Origin: Catenuloplanes atrovinosus
GTDB taxonomy: Bacteria > Actinomycetota > Actinomycetes > Mycobacteriales > Micromonosporaceae
Direction: 5' to 3'
DNA: 64,000 nt
Assembly (NCBI RefSeq): GCF_031458235.1
Contig: NZ_JAVDYB010000001.1
Span: 372,001-436,000, forward strand
Made by a program: the position numbers and the translations under genes. Every line of letters begins with the position of its first letter. The stretch's first letter is position 1. The notes under the pieces were generated by a model. That model did no database searches, had not been told where the DNA came from, and saw only the letters and a list, made by a program, of their open reading frames with translations. Shown here piece by piece: positions 54,044 through 61,885 of the stretch.

Positions 54044-54953
54044 GGGGGATCGGCTGTCCGGCGCGGACCTGGACCGGCTGCGGTCGTTCGGCGTGCTCGC
54101 CGAGGAACTGCACTTCACCCGCGCCGCGCGGCGCCTGCACCTCACGCAGCCCGCGCTCAGCCAGCGGATCGGCGCGCTGGAGCGGCAGCTCGGGGCGCGG
54201 CTGGTCCGGCGCGACCCGCACGGCTGCACGCTCACCGAGGTCGGCGCGCAGGTCGCGGAGGAGGCGCGCCGGCTGATCGCGGAGGCGGACGCGACCGCCG
54301 CGCGCATCCGGGACGCGGCCCGCGGCCAGGACGGACGGCTGCGGCTGGCCTACACCCGGTCCGCGCGCGGCGGCCGGGTGGATGCGCTGATCCGCGCGTT
54401 CCGCCGGGCATATCCGCAGGTCGAGGTGGTGCCGGAGACCGGCTGGACCGCGCCCAACGTGGCCGGGCTGCTGGCCGGGCGCTTCGACGCCGCGTTCGTG
54501 CGCCCGCCGCTGGACGAGCCGGCGCTCATCTGCGTACACGTCGACGACGAGGAACTGCTCTGCGCGGTACCCGACGGCCACCGGCTCGCGCGGCGCCGCC
54601 GGGTCAGCCGCGCCGACGTGGCCGGCGAGCCCGCCGTGATGTGGCCCCGGGAGAACGGTCCCGGCATGTTCGACCGGACGATCGCGCAGGTCTGGCCGGA
54701 CGGCGGCCTCCACCTGGTGCGCCACGAACCGGACGACGAGCAACTGCTGCGCGCGGTCGCGGAGGGCAGCGTGATCGCGGCGGTGCCGGCCGGCCGGGCA
54801 CGGGCCTTGAAGGTCCCCGGGGTACGCCTGCGCCGGTTCACCACCCCGGTCCCGACCGTGGAGATCGGCCTGGCGTTCCCGCGCGACCACGCCACTCCGG
54901 CCGCCGACCGGCTGCGCGAACTGCTGGTCCACCACCCGCCGTGGCCGGCCTGA
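54042..54953 (+). CDS. LysR-family transcriptional regulator
   Basis: The 303-residue regulator has the LysR helix-turn-helix (LRSFGVLAEELHFTRAARRL, LTQPALSQRIGALERQLGAR) and an effector-binding domain (GRLRLAYTRSARGGRVDALI). No ribosome site precedes ATG 54042, so the transcript may be leaderless. It is divergent from the D-amino-acid oxidase gene and convergent with a membrane-protein gene 4 bases away. Confidence 0.92.
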   Translation: MGDRLSGADLDRLRSFGVLAEELHFTRAARRLHLTQPALSQRIGALERQLGARLVRRDPHGCTLTEVGAQVAEEARRLIAEADATAARIRDAARGQDGRLRLAYTRSARGGRVDALIRAFRRAYPQVEVVPETGWTAPNVAGLLAGRFDAAFVRPPLDEPALICVHVDDEELLCAVPDGHRLARRRRVSRADVAGEPAVMWPRENGPGMFDRTIAQVWPDGGLHLVRHEPDDEQLLRAVAEGSVIAAVPAGRARALKVPGVRLRRFTTPVPTVEIGLAFPRDHATPAADRLRELLVHHPPWPA

Positions 54954-54957
54954 GCCC

Positions 54958-55458
54958 TCAGCCGGATCGGCGCCGCTGCCCGAGCGCCGCGCGCATGGTC
55001 GTCACACACGCCGCCCGCGCCGCGTCCACCCGCTCGCGCGTGTAGTGCAGCCCGAGGTTCATCTCCTCGTCCGTGCTGCGCACCGGCTTCCGCCACGCCG
55101 CGCTCATCTGCCGGCCGATCTCCTCCCTGGCCTCCTCCGTGAGATGCCGGTACGCCGCGGCGACCTCGGGCGCCTCGATGTCGAGCAGCGCCTGGTGGAA
55201 CGCGAGCCGCGAGTAGATCCGGCTCACCTCCTCGGTGAGCTGCTGACGCCCCTCCAGCGTGCCCGGCCGCCGCCGGATCCGGTACGGCATCTCCGCGAAG
55301 TCCTCGACCACGCTCAGCGCCTCACCGAACGCCAGCGCACGTCGCTCCCGGCGGGCGGCGCGCTGGTTCAGCCCGTACGTCAGCAGCGCGATCAACGCCG
55401 CGCCGAGGATCGCGATGACCGGTGCCAGCACCGCCGTCTGCGCGGCCGTCCACGTCAT
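54958..55458 (-). CDS. Membrane-anchored helical protein next to a CD-NTase-like gene
   Basis: The 166-residue protein has one N-terminal membrane helix (about residues 9-29, LAPVIAILGAALIALLTYG) followed by a basic stop (NQRAARRERR) and a cytoplasmic all-helical domain. Notable stretches are FAEMPYRIRRR, SRLAFHQALLDIEAPEVA and EEMNLGLHYTRERVDAARAA. I do not recognise a named family. It lies 21 bases downstream of a CD-NTase-like gene on the same strand and could be its membrane effector in a CBASS-like system. Apart from context there is no proof of that. Confidence 0.7.
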   Translation of the reverse strand: MTWTAAQTAVLAPVIAILGAALIALLTYGLNQRAARRERRALAFGEALSVVEDFAEMPYRIRRRPGTLEGRQQLTEEVSRIYSRLAFHQALLDIEAPEVAAAYRHLTEEAREEIGRQMSAAWRKPVRSTDEEMNLGLHYTRERVDAARAACVTTMRAALGQRRRSG

Positions 55459-55479
55459 GCTGCGGTCTACAGTCCGGAT

Positions 55480-56343
55480 TCAGCTCTCGTGCAGGACGTC
55501 GATGATTCTTCCAGCCCCGGCGGGATCCCACTGATCCGGCCCCGCGCCGAACAACCGGTTCATCCCGTTCTGACACCGCAACTCGGCGAAGGTCTCCCGG
55601 TCGCATCGCCGCAGCCAGCCCAGCGCGCCACGATAGGCGTCCGGGAACGAGGCCGCCGCGCGGTAGACGTGGTCGGGCACGGCGTACAGCAGGCATTCCA
55701 GCAGGTACGACGGAGCGGCGGCGTGGTCGAGCCCGGCCAGCGCCCGCACCCGCTTGATCGTCCGGACGGCCGCCTTGAAACGCCCACCGGTGCGCACGTC
55801 CTTGGCATCCCCGTTGCGCCGGTGCTGCTTCGGAAAGTTGACGATCGGCCGGCCGTCGTGGTCGCGGAAGAAAACCCCCTGCTGGTACGCGCCCGCGCCG
55901 CGAACCGGATACCGACGGTGCTCCGTGGCCACCAGCACGTCGACCATCTCGCCGAGCAGCGTGCCCGGCTCATCGACGTTGAGGCAGCGGCGCCCCATGT
56001 GCACGGGGAAAGACTCACCCAGCGTGGCCAGCACGTGATCGCGGAAACCCGCCCAGCTCGCGTCCGGGTTCTTGAGCATGAGGACGAGGTCGATGTCGCT
56101 CGCGGCCCCCACGGAGGTGTCGTTCACCCGCGAGCCCTGCCCGAAAACCTCGTAGTCGCACCCGTCCAGCAGCGGGGACCGGCCCAATGCCGCGCGCAAC
56201 TGGGCCTTCGCCTGCTCGACCAGGAAGGCGTCGTCCTGCGCGCCCCGGACGGCCGCAAGCTCGTCGGCGATCGCGCGATTCGTCCGCCACCGCCCGGCCG
56301 GACGCCCACACCCCACCGGCGCCCGCACCACCACGGCCGTCAT
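55480..56343 (-). CDS. CD-NTase-like nucleotidyltransferase
   Basis: The 287-residue protein has the polymerase-beta type nucleotidyltransferase core: GQGSRVNDTS (Gly70-Ser71), SDIDLVLML (Asp83, Asp85) and a third acidic strand GEMVDVLVAT (Asp135). A helical C-terminal domain follows (RFKAAVRTIKRVRALAG, PSYLLECLLYAVPDHVY). This is the layout of cGAS/DncV-like nucleotidyltransferases, which make cyclic nucleotide alarm signals in CBASS phage defence. All three metal residues are present. The start is ATG 56343, with a weak ribosome site. The gene is next to a membrane protein gene and 230 bases from a tRNA-derived att site. Confidence 0.78.
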   Translation of the reverse strand: MTAVVVRAPVGCGRPAGRWRTNRAIADELAAVRGAQDDAFLVEQAKAQLRAALGRSPLLDGCDYEVFGQGSRVNDTSVGAASDIDLVLMLKNPDASWAGFRDHVLATLGESFPVHMGRRCLNVDEPGTLLGEMVDVLVATEHRRYPVRGAGAYQQGVFFRDHDGRPIVNFPKQHRRNGDAKDVRTGGRFKAAVRTIKRVRALAGLDHAAAPSYLLECLLYAVPDHVYRAAASFPDAYRGALGWLRRCDRETFAELRCQNGMNRLFGAGPDQWDPAGAGRIIDVLHES

Positions 56344-56573
56344 CGGCCGGCGCACCCGCGCGAAGTCCTGCTCATGACGTCGATTATGCCCCCGCCGACC
56401 CAGGCACCCGGACCGACGCACACCGATGAACGCGCCCGAGCCCGCCGTACCGTACCGCCGGCTTCAGCACATCGACCGGCCGGCACCGCCGGCAATCCTG
56501 GATGGTGCCACGGCAGGCCCGGCGCCGGTGACTCGGTATCGATAGTCACCCACGTGGTGACCCAGACGTCAAA

Positions 56574-56606
56574 AGGCCCCATCTTCATCGATTGAAGATG
56601 GGGCCT
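56574..56606 (-). terminator. tRNA-type terminator on the minus strand
   Basis: A perfect 14-bp stem (56574-56587 with 56593-56606) is followed, on the minus strand, by TTTT. It would have ended transcription of the original tRNA gene whose 3' half remains at 56611-56654. Confidence 0.8.
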
Positions 56607-56610
56607 GAGC

Positions 56611-56654
56611 TGGTGGGCGATACTGGGTTTGAACCAGTGACCTCTTCCGTGTCA
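56611..56654 (-). other. Attachment site: 3' half of a tRNA-Val (GAC)
   Basis: Read on the minus strand, the sequence runs from the anticodon loop (TGACAC) through GGAAGAGGTC, the T-arm CTGGTTCAAACCCAG and the acceptor strand to ACCA. The 5' half of the tRNA is absent: bases beyond 56654 no longer match. This is the typical duplicated att copy left at one end of an element that integrates into a tRNA 3' end. The intact tRNA should be at the other end, beyond the right window edge. Isotype is by similarity to actinomycete tRNA-Val(GAC). Confidence 0.82.
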
Positions 56655-57340
56655 ACTAGGTACAGATCTTGGCGGGAACTTGGCGTATTGCTATACGTCC
56701 TGGTCACCACGCTGGTCGCCGTAGGTCTGAGGTGGTCCGCCGGGGCGGACTTCGCAAGACCGTCTCCCGGGATTCTCCCAGACGCGGCGCAACCGGCGTC
56801 CCCACGCGGGACCCACCCGTCTCTGAGGGCTTCCCGTCGTGCAGGCTCTGCCATACCGGGGCCGTGCCCGCGACCGAACAGTTTTGTGTGCCTCTGCGGG
56901 CGGGGGCGCTCTTTGCTCCCGCCCGCAGAGGCACGTTTCACCGTTTGGTTGGGGGTACGGGTCTGGTATCCCATCGGGTGCGCGTCGGGCAGCTCTCCGG
57001 GTGGGCATCCCAGAGTGCCGGGGTCCAGGGGCAGCGCCCCGGCCGCCGGAGGCGTGCTCCGGGTCGTAGGGCCGGAGGCCCTGCCCGCCGGAGGCAAGGT
57101 TCTTCGGGTGGCCGGCTGCTCGTACTTCCAGGCGGGCCGACCACCGACTATCTCGTGTCTGGCCCGAAGCCCGGTCATGTCCTCCGCGACGGTGGCCGGG
57201 CTTCGTTGCGTCCCGCGCGGGTCGCGCGTCCCGGCTGCCGCCCGCCGAAGCCGTAGGCGAGAGGCGGGCGGCGTTGCCAGGAGTCACGCGTGCGGCCCGC
57301 TCGCGGGCCGCCTTGAAGACGTACAGAAAGTTCTCACCGT
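56655..57340. other. Structured noncoding end region of the element
   Basis: There is no supported gene in these 686 bases. Three stem-loops stand out: 17 bp (56888-56904 with 56918-56934), 10 bp (57165-57174 with 57196-57205) and 10 bp (57237-57246 with 57263-57272). GCCGCCGGAGGC-like units recur near 57045-57105. The region may hold integrase or Xis arm sites, an untranslated RNA or a transfer origin. Confidence 0.5.
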
Positions 57341-57607
57341 ATGCTGACGGCTGTGCCTGCCGACCCGGACGCTGAGTGGTGGACCACGAGTGACGTGGCC
57401 GCTTACCTCGGCGTGCGGGTTGCGACGGTGGCTAGCTACCGGAAGCGCGAGCAGATGCCCGCCCCAGATATGACCGTGGGCCGGACGCACGTGTGGCGCC
57501 CAGCCCGGGTGATTGCCTGGCATGAGAACCGGCCTCGACCGGGGGTCGGTGGTCGGCCGGCCAACGTTGCGTCCGACGTGTCCAGCTCTACGCAGCCAGC
57601 GCCTTAA
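57341..57607 (+). CDS. Small helix-turn-helix protein, Xis-like
   Basis: The 88-residue protein contains an excisionase/MerR-like helix-turn-helix (WWTTSDVAAYLGVRVATVAS, YRKREQMPAPD) and a wing (VGRTHVWRPARVIAWHENRP). Small proteins of this kind next to att sites direct excision of AICEs. It has no clear ribosome site before ATG 57341 and may be leaderless. Its end overlaps the stop of the convergent regulator by 20 bases. Confidence 0.7.
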   Translation: MLTAVPADPDAEWWTTSDVAAYLGVRVATVASYRKREQMPAPDMTVGRTHVWRPARVIAWHENRPRPGVGGRPANVASDVSSSTQPAP

Positions 57608-58832
57608 GCTCGTCCAGGTACTCTGCGGTGGCCTTCTCGTCGGGGTATCGCTCCCTCAGCGTGGCGGCCAGGTCCTGGGAGACCATGAGAAGTGACGGGA
57701 TCGACCGCCGCTCTCCCTGTAGGGCTTGACGGCCCAGAAGGACGGCTCCCTCCAGGTCCCCCGATCGGGCGGTGGTTACTCCGAGCGTGATGCGGGCTTC
57801 GGCGATCCGCATGGGCTTGTGCTCAGTGCCGTTAGGGGCAGTTGACGACCGGATTACCTCATGGGCGTAGAGGGAAGCCAAGTCGTCTTCTCCGAGCGTG
57901 CGGTAACAGTCCATGGCGTAGAAGTCGAACTTCGCAGGGTCAACCACGAAGTGGTGGTCCAGGTCTTCGGGGAGCGGCAGGCCTTCTAGCAGCTTTCGCC
58001 CGCTTTCGAGCGCAAGCTCCACCTGACGGCGATCCTTCAGTCTTGCCCATGCCTTCGCCCGCTGTCCGGCAAGTTGAACGGCTACGCCTTGGTGCGGTGC
58101 AGCGGCAGCGCCTGCCTCAGCAGCGGCCACGACGCCGGGGTAGTTGCCCTGGGTGAGGTTGTACCAGGCCCGCATCTCATGCGCCCAGCCGATGATGCCA
58201 GCGTGTTCCGCTTCGCCGCCGAGGGAGAGTGCGGCCTGGCGGGTCGCCTCAGAGTCCCGGCGCTGACCCATGTCGTACTCAACGCACCCGATCAGCAGTG
58301 CGACAGTTCCCGCGAGCGAAAGAACCTCGCGGTGCTGCTTGAGGGTCAGCCGCTGGTCGAGAAGTCCAGTGATCCGCTGAAGCCATGCTTTGCCTTCGAT
58401 GTGAAGCTGTTCCGGCGCCGCGTACGGGTACTCGCAGCAGAGTCGGTCCGCCGTGATCTTCAGCGCGTCGAGAGTTGCCGGTGACACGTCGGATCGCCGA
58501 ACCCGGGCAAGCAGTTCCACAGTATCGAGGCCGCTGCCGTTGAGCAGTTCCCCCTCGACGTCCCGCTGACTCTGCCGAGGAAACATTGCAGCCGTGACGG
58601 TCCCGAAGGTCTGGGCGATGAGCGGCTTGTAGAACTCGTCGGGCTCCGAATCGCCACTTTCCCAGCGCTTCCAGCTTCGGAGGAGGCTGGCGTCGCTGGG
58701 CAGCTCCCTCGCTGAGTGCAAGCGCAGGGCCTTCACCGCTTCTGGCTGAGACCAGCGGCGGGCGAGACGCTCGTTGCGGATGCGACGCGCCCACGGCGGT
58801 CGCTGCTGCTCGCGTACTGCCTCGTCGGCCAT
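57588..58832 (-). CDS. XRE-type regulator with TPR-like helical domain
   Basis: The 414-residue protein has an N-terminal helix-turn-helix region (WARRIRNERLARRWSQPEAV, then LLRSWKRWESGDSEPDEFY) and a long C-terminal array of helical hairpins like the TPR sensors of actinomycete regulators (for example GWAHEMRAWYNLTQGNYPGV). It reads away from the transfer genes. A perfect operator-like palindrome lies in its upstream region (58990-59010), so it may repress the transfer operon and itself. ATG 58832 was chosen; an upstream ATG at 58910 gives a Ser/Pro-rich extension. Confidence 0.82.
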   Translation of the reverse strand: MADEAVREQQRPPWARRIRNERLARRWSQPEAVKALRLHSARELPSDASLLRSWKRWESGDSEPDEFYKPLIAQTFGTVTAAMFPRQSQRDVEGELLNGSGLDTVELLARVRRSDVSPATLDALKITADRLCCEYPYAAPEQLHIEGKAWLQRITGLLDQRLTLKQHREVLSLAGTVALLIGCVEYDMGQRRDSEATRQAALSLGGEAEHAGIIGWAHEMRAWYNLTQGNYPGVVAAAEAGAAAAPHQGVAVQLAGQRAKAWARLKDRRQVELALESGRKLLEGLPLPEDLDHHFVVDPAKFDFYAMDCYRTLGEDDLASLYAHEVIRSSTAPNGTEHKPMRIAEARITLGVTTARSGDLEGAVLLGRQALQGERRSIPSLLMVSQDLAATLRERYPDEKATAEYLDELKALAA

Positions 58833-58989
58833 GGGGCCAGTATCGCTCGGATCGGACGCGGGTGGCGATGGGGACAAGGTCCCGTCCCCACGCTGACACC
58901 TGTTTTTCATCGACGCACTCCTAGATCGTTGGATTTAGATCAGTCGAGCTAAAGCACACCCGGATGGGTGGGCTCCCTACGTATTGCCG

Positions 58990-59010
58990 AGTACTAACTG
59001 AGTTAGTACT
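58990..59010. promoter_or_regulatory. 21-bp perfect palindrome between regulator and transfer operon
   Basis: AGTACTAACT and AGTTAGTACT flank a single central G. The site lies 44 bases before the first transfer gene, in AT-richer DNA. A second small inverted repeat (CACCC-GGAT-GGGTG) lies just upstream. It is the probable operator of the element's repressor, similar in role to KorSA or TraR sites. Confidence 0.65.
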
Positions 59011-59053
59011 TTGAAGCTATCGAGACAACTGGGATCGAGGAAGGAGTGAGTCG

Positions 59054-59896
59054 ATGAGAGGACTGTTCGGAGGTGCGAAACCCGCGTCGATCGCTGTTGT
59101 GGAGCCTCCGGTGTCGCAGTCGTATACGCGGCGTGCGCGGATCACGTTCCTCGTGGCCGTGCCGGTCCTGTTCGTGGCAGCGCTGGCGGTGTCGTCGCCG
59201 TCGATGTCGCTGCCGTGGGCGCTGCTCGTGTCTGCGGCGTTCGGTCTGCTACTCGGCGGGGCCGGGGCGGTGTTGGTCGCGGTCTGGCCGGTGCTGCGGG
59301 TGCTGTGGTGGTGGTCGTTGGAGATCGCCACCGGCGGTGTTCTGCTCGGGGCCTTTTCGGCTTTGGCGCACGTGAGTCATCTGCTGGTCGCGTGCGGTGT
59401 GTTCGGCGCTGCTGCGGTCGGGGTGGTTCTTGTACGGCCGGCGCGGCGGTGGTTGTCGCGGTGGGCGTGGTGCGTGATCGACCGGCATCGGCTGCGGGTG
59501 TTCTTCACCGCGTTGGTGAAGGCGACCGGGACGCAGAACGCAGGTCTGCTGCCGCTGGTGTTGTGGGCGTGCCCGACTCCGGCGGGTGAGCGTGTGTGGG
59601 TGTGGCTGCGGCCGGGCCTGGACATCGCGGCGCTGGAGGCCAAAGCAGGCCGTCTCGCGGTGACGTGTTGGGCGCGTGAGGCCCGGTTCGTGAAGGCGTC
59701 ACGGAGGTACGCGGCGCTGATCCGGGTGGACATCACCCAGCGTGATCCGCTGCGGTTCACGGTGCCGTCTCCGCTGACGGGTCTGATCCCGGCGACATTC
59801 GAGCGGCCTGAAAGTCCGGTTCTCGGCCCGGTGGTGGGCCTGGACCTGGACGACATTCCCGAGCCGGTCGACGAGGGCTCGTCGCGTCGCCGCTGA
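59054..59896 (+). CDS. Element membrane protein, probable transfer function
   Basis: The 280-residue protein has four or five membrane helices (about residues 29-130) and a soluble C-terminal domain of about 150 residues with VWVWLRPGLDIAALEAKAGR and VTCWAREARFVKASRRYAAL. This second part resembles the region that precedes the ATPase domain in TraB/FtsK-type proteins. Such membrane proteins precede the translocase gene in many AICEs, so it may dock the short translocase at 61008. ATG 59054 is preceded by GAAGGAG. Confidence 0.65.
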   Translation: MRGLFGGAKPASIAVVEPPVSQSYTRRARITFLVAVPVLFVAALAVSSPSMSLPWALLVSAAFGLLLGGAGAVLVAVWPVLRVLWWWSLEIATGGVLLGAFSALAHVSHLLVACGVFGAAAVGVVLVRPARRWLSRWAWCVIDRHRLRVFFTALVKATGTQNAGLLPLVLWACPTPAGERVWVWLRPGLDIAALEAKAGRLAVTCWAREARFVKASRRYAALIRVDITQRDPLRFTVPSPLTGLIPATFERPESPVLGPVVGLDLDDIPEPVDEGSSRRR

Positions 59897-59984
59897 CACA
59901 GATGTGAGGCCCGGCAACGGTGCCGCGCCTATCGGGAGCCCGTCCGGATGACGGCTTCCACCTATCGATCAAGGAGTAAAGGGC

Positions 59985-60431
59985 ATGGCAAACGAAACCA
60001 CGATCACGGTCGTCGGGAACTTGACCGCCGATCCGGAGCTGCGCTTCAGCGCGCAGGGCACGGCGTACGTGAAGTTCTCGGTGGCGTCGACTCCGCGCAT
60101 GTTCGACCGTCGGTCGGGCGAGTACAAGGACGGCGAGCCGCTGTTCCTGAACTGCACGGGCTGGCGTGAGATGGCCGAGCACATTGCCGAGTCTTTGACT
60201 CGCGGCGCCCGTGTGGTGCTGGTCGGCCGGCTGCGGCTGTCGCGGTGGGACACGCCGGAGGGCGAGAAGCGCTCCGCGTATGGCCTGGAGGTCGACGAGA
60301 TCGGCCCGTCGCTGCGGTTCGCCACGGCGAAGGTCCAGAAGCTGTCCCGTAGCCGTACCAACGGTGGCGGTGACGGGTTCGCGCCGGAGCGGGTGTCGGA
60401 GGAGCTTGCCTCCGCCGAGCCGCCGTTCTGA
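59985..60431 (+). CDS. ssb: Single-stranded DNA-binding protein
   Basis: The 148-residue SSB has the OB-fold pattern (TTITVVGNLTADPELRF, VKFSVASTPR, FLNCTGWREMAEHIAESL, RGARVVLVGRLRLSRW) and a short tail ending in AEPPF, close to the usual partner-binding tip. It would coat single-stranded DNA during element replication or transfer. ATG 59985 follows AAGGAG. It is distinct from the chromosomal ssb by its short linker. Confidence 0.92.
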   Translation: MANETTITVVGNLTADPELRFSAQGTAYVKFSVASTPRMFDRRSGEYKDGEPLFLNCTGWREMAEHIAESLTRGARVVLVGRLRLSRWDTPEGEKRSAYGLEVDEIGPSLRFATAKVQKLSRSRTNGGGDGFAPERVSEELASAEPPF

Positions 60432-60442
60432 GGTGGTGTGCC

Positions 60443-60637
60443 GTGAGGACTTCACCTGCGCAGCCCGTGCCAGGCAGTAGCAACCCGGTATCGCTGATTG
60501 AGCGGTTCGCGTTGCTCGGTGGCGAGTCGATCACCTGGGTGATTGATGAGATGGCGGCGTTTTCTACCACCGCCGGTGACAAGGAGACCCAGGAGCTGTT
60601 CTCCGAACTGCTGCGGGATCTGCGGACGGTGACGTAA
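60443..60637 (+). pseudogene. Internally deleted copy of the FtsK/Tra translocase
   Basis: The 64-residue frame resembles two separate parts of the translocase at 61008. VSLIERFALLGGES matches VSLIERNMLIGGEP just before Walker A, and the next residues VIDEMAAFSTTAGDK...ELFSELLRDL match VIDELAYFSATVGDK...ELFSELLRDL around Walker B. About 88 residues including the P-loop are missing, and the end is lost too. The frame is open, has a GTG start with GAGGTGGT ahead and overlaps the next gene, so it may still be translated. Confidence 0.72.
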
Positions 60638-61011
60638 TGACGGTAGAGAACAGCGCGCGTCTCGATCCGCGGGTGATGCTCGCGCATATCGCGCTGGCCA
60701 CGGACCTGCCGACGCCTCGGCAGATCATTTTCTACGGTGACATCGGCCCTGGTGTGCTGGCGCTGACCTGCGACCGGCTCGCTGATGGTCAGGCGTGGGC
60801 CTCCTACCTCGGTGCCCCCACGGATTCCCGAATCACGAACGGTGTTCGCTACCTCAAGACCGGCCAACTCACCTGGGGTGGCTGGGACCTGCATCTCCAC
60901 GCCAGCGAGCCGGTCACCGTCGACCGTCCGCTCGACCAGGCAACCACCGGTCAGTTACACCGGATCGCGCAGTCGGGCGGCGAAGGCATTGCGGTGGGTG
61001 ATCCGCTGTGA
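60637..61011 (+). CDS. Hypothetical element protein
   Basis: The 124-residue protein shows HIALATDLPTPRQIIFYGDI and later VRYLKTGQLTWGGWDLHLHA; it looks like a small alpha/beta fold. Its ATG overlaps the stop of the translocase remnant (TAATG) and its stop overlaps the translocase start (GTGA). Family not recognised; similar proteins are common next to AICE translocases. Confidence 0.72.
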   Translation: MTVENSARLDPRVMLAHIALATDLPTPRQIIFYGDIGPGVLALTCDRLADGQAWASYLGAPTDSRITNGVRYLKTGQLTWGGWDLHLHASEPVTVDRPLDQATTGQLHRIAQSGGEGIAVGDPL

Positions 61012-61862
61012 CATCTCCGCTGAGGCTTGTCCCGGACGGTGAGCTGGCGTGGCCGGGCTTGTCGGTGTTCGACCCGGTGTACATCGGGGTGGACGAGTTC
61101 GGCCTGCCGACGTCGGTGTCGCTGATCGAACGGAACATGCTGATCGGCGGTGAGCCGGGCGCGGGCAAGTCGAGCCTGGTCAACACGATCGTCGCGCACC
61201 TGGTGCTGTCGCATGACTGCGATCTGGTCCTGATGGACCCGAAGCAGGTCGAGATGTGGCAGTGGCAGAAGTCGGCGAAAGTGTTCGTCGGCCCGGACAT
61301 CGTCAAGGCGATCTCGGTGTTGCGGCGGCTGCAAATCCTGATGGACAAGCTGTACGAGCAGCTTCGCCGCTGGGACCGTCGCAAGATCGAGCGCGGTGAC
61401 GCGTTCCGGCCGATCGCCCTGGTGATCGATGAGCTGGCGTACTTCTCCGCCACGGTGGGTGACAAGAAGCTGCGGGAGCTGTTTTCCGAGCTGCTGCGGG
61501 ATCTCGTCGCCCGGGGCCGCGCGGTGGGCATCATCGTCATCGCCGCGACCCAGCGCCCGTCGTCGGACATCATCCCGACGTCGCTGCGCGACCTGTTCGC
61601 CTGGCGGTTCGCGGGACGGTGCACGACCGACGCGTCGTCGGACATCGTGCTCGGCCGTGGCTGGGCGGACAAGGGCTACACCACCACAAGCGTCGACCCG
61701 AACAACCGTGGCCTCGGGCTGCTGCTGGCCGAGGACGGTGTTCCGGCTCTGGTCAAGCCCGCCTATCTCGATGACTTCGAATGCGCCCGTATCGCTGCGT
61801 ACGCCGCGATGCTGCGCGCCTCGGATATCCCGGTCTCCGTCCGGATGCCGGTAGCCGCTTAA
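61008..61862 (+). CDS. FtsK/SpoIIIE-type DNA translocase (Tra protein)
   Basis: The 284-residue ATPase has Walker A GEPGAGKS (48-55), DCDLVLMDPKQVEMWQW, Walker B ALVIDELAY (Asp141-Glu142), RAVGIIVIAATQRPSSDIIP and FAWRFAGRCTTDASSDIVLG. These are the features of the septal DNA translocases that move AICEs as double-stranded DNA between hyphae. It lacks the membrane part, which is probably provided by the protein at 59054. The GTG start overlaps the previous stop. Confidence 0.9.
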   Translation: MTSPLRLVPDGELAWPGLSVFDPVYIGVDEFGLPTSVSLIERNMLIGGEPGAGKSSLVNTIVAHLVLSHDCDLVLMDPKQVEMWQWQKSAKVFVGPDIVKAISVLRRLQILMDKLYEQLRRWDRRKIERGDAFRPIALVIDELAYFSATVGDKKLRELFSELLRDLVARGRAVGIIVIAATQRPSSDIIPTSLRDLFAWRFAGRCTTDASSDIVLGRGWADKGYTTTSVDPNNRGLGLLLAEDGVPALVKPAYLDDFECARIAAYAAMLRASDIPVSVRMPVAA

Positions 61863-61885
61863 TCCTGAGAGGGAGGGATTCCTCC

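Noticed and set aside
53973-54935. Upstream extension of the D-amino-acid oxidase frame
   Set aside because: It is antisense to the LysR gene and lacks domain features; the FAD motif starts right after ATG 53972.
56591-57347. Open frame beginning with GDTGFEPVTSSVS
   Set aside because: This peptide is a well-known false protein produced by translating the end of a tRNA. It coincides with the tRNA-Val 3' half at 56611-56654.
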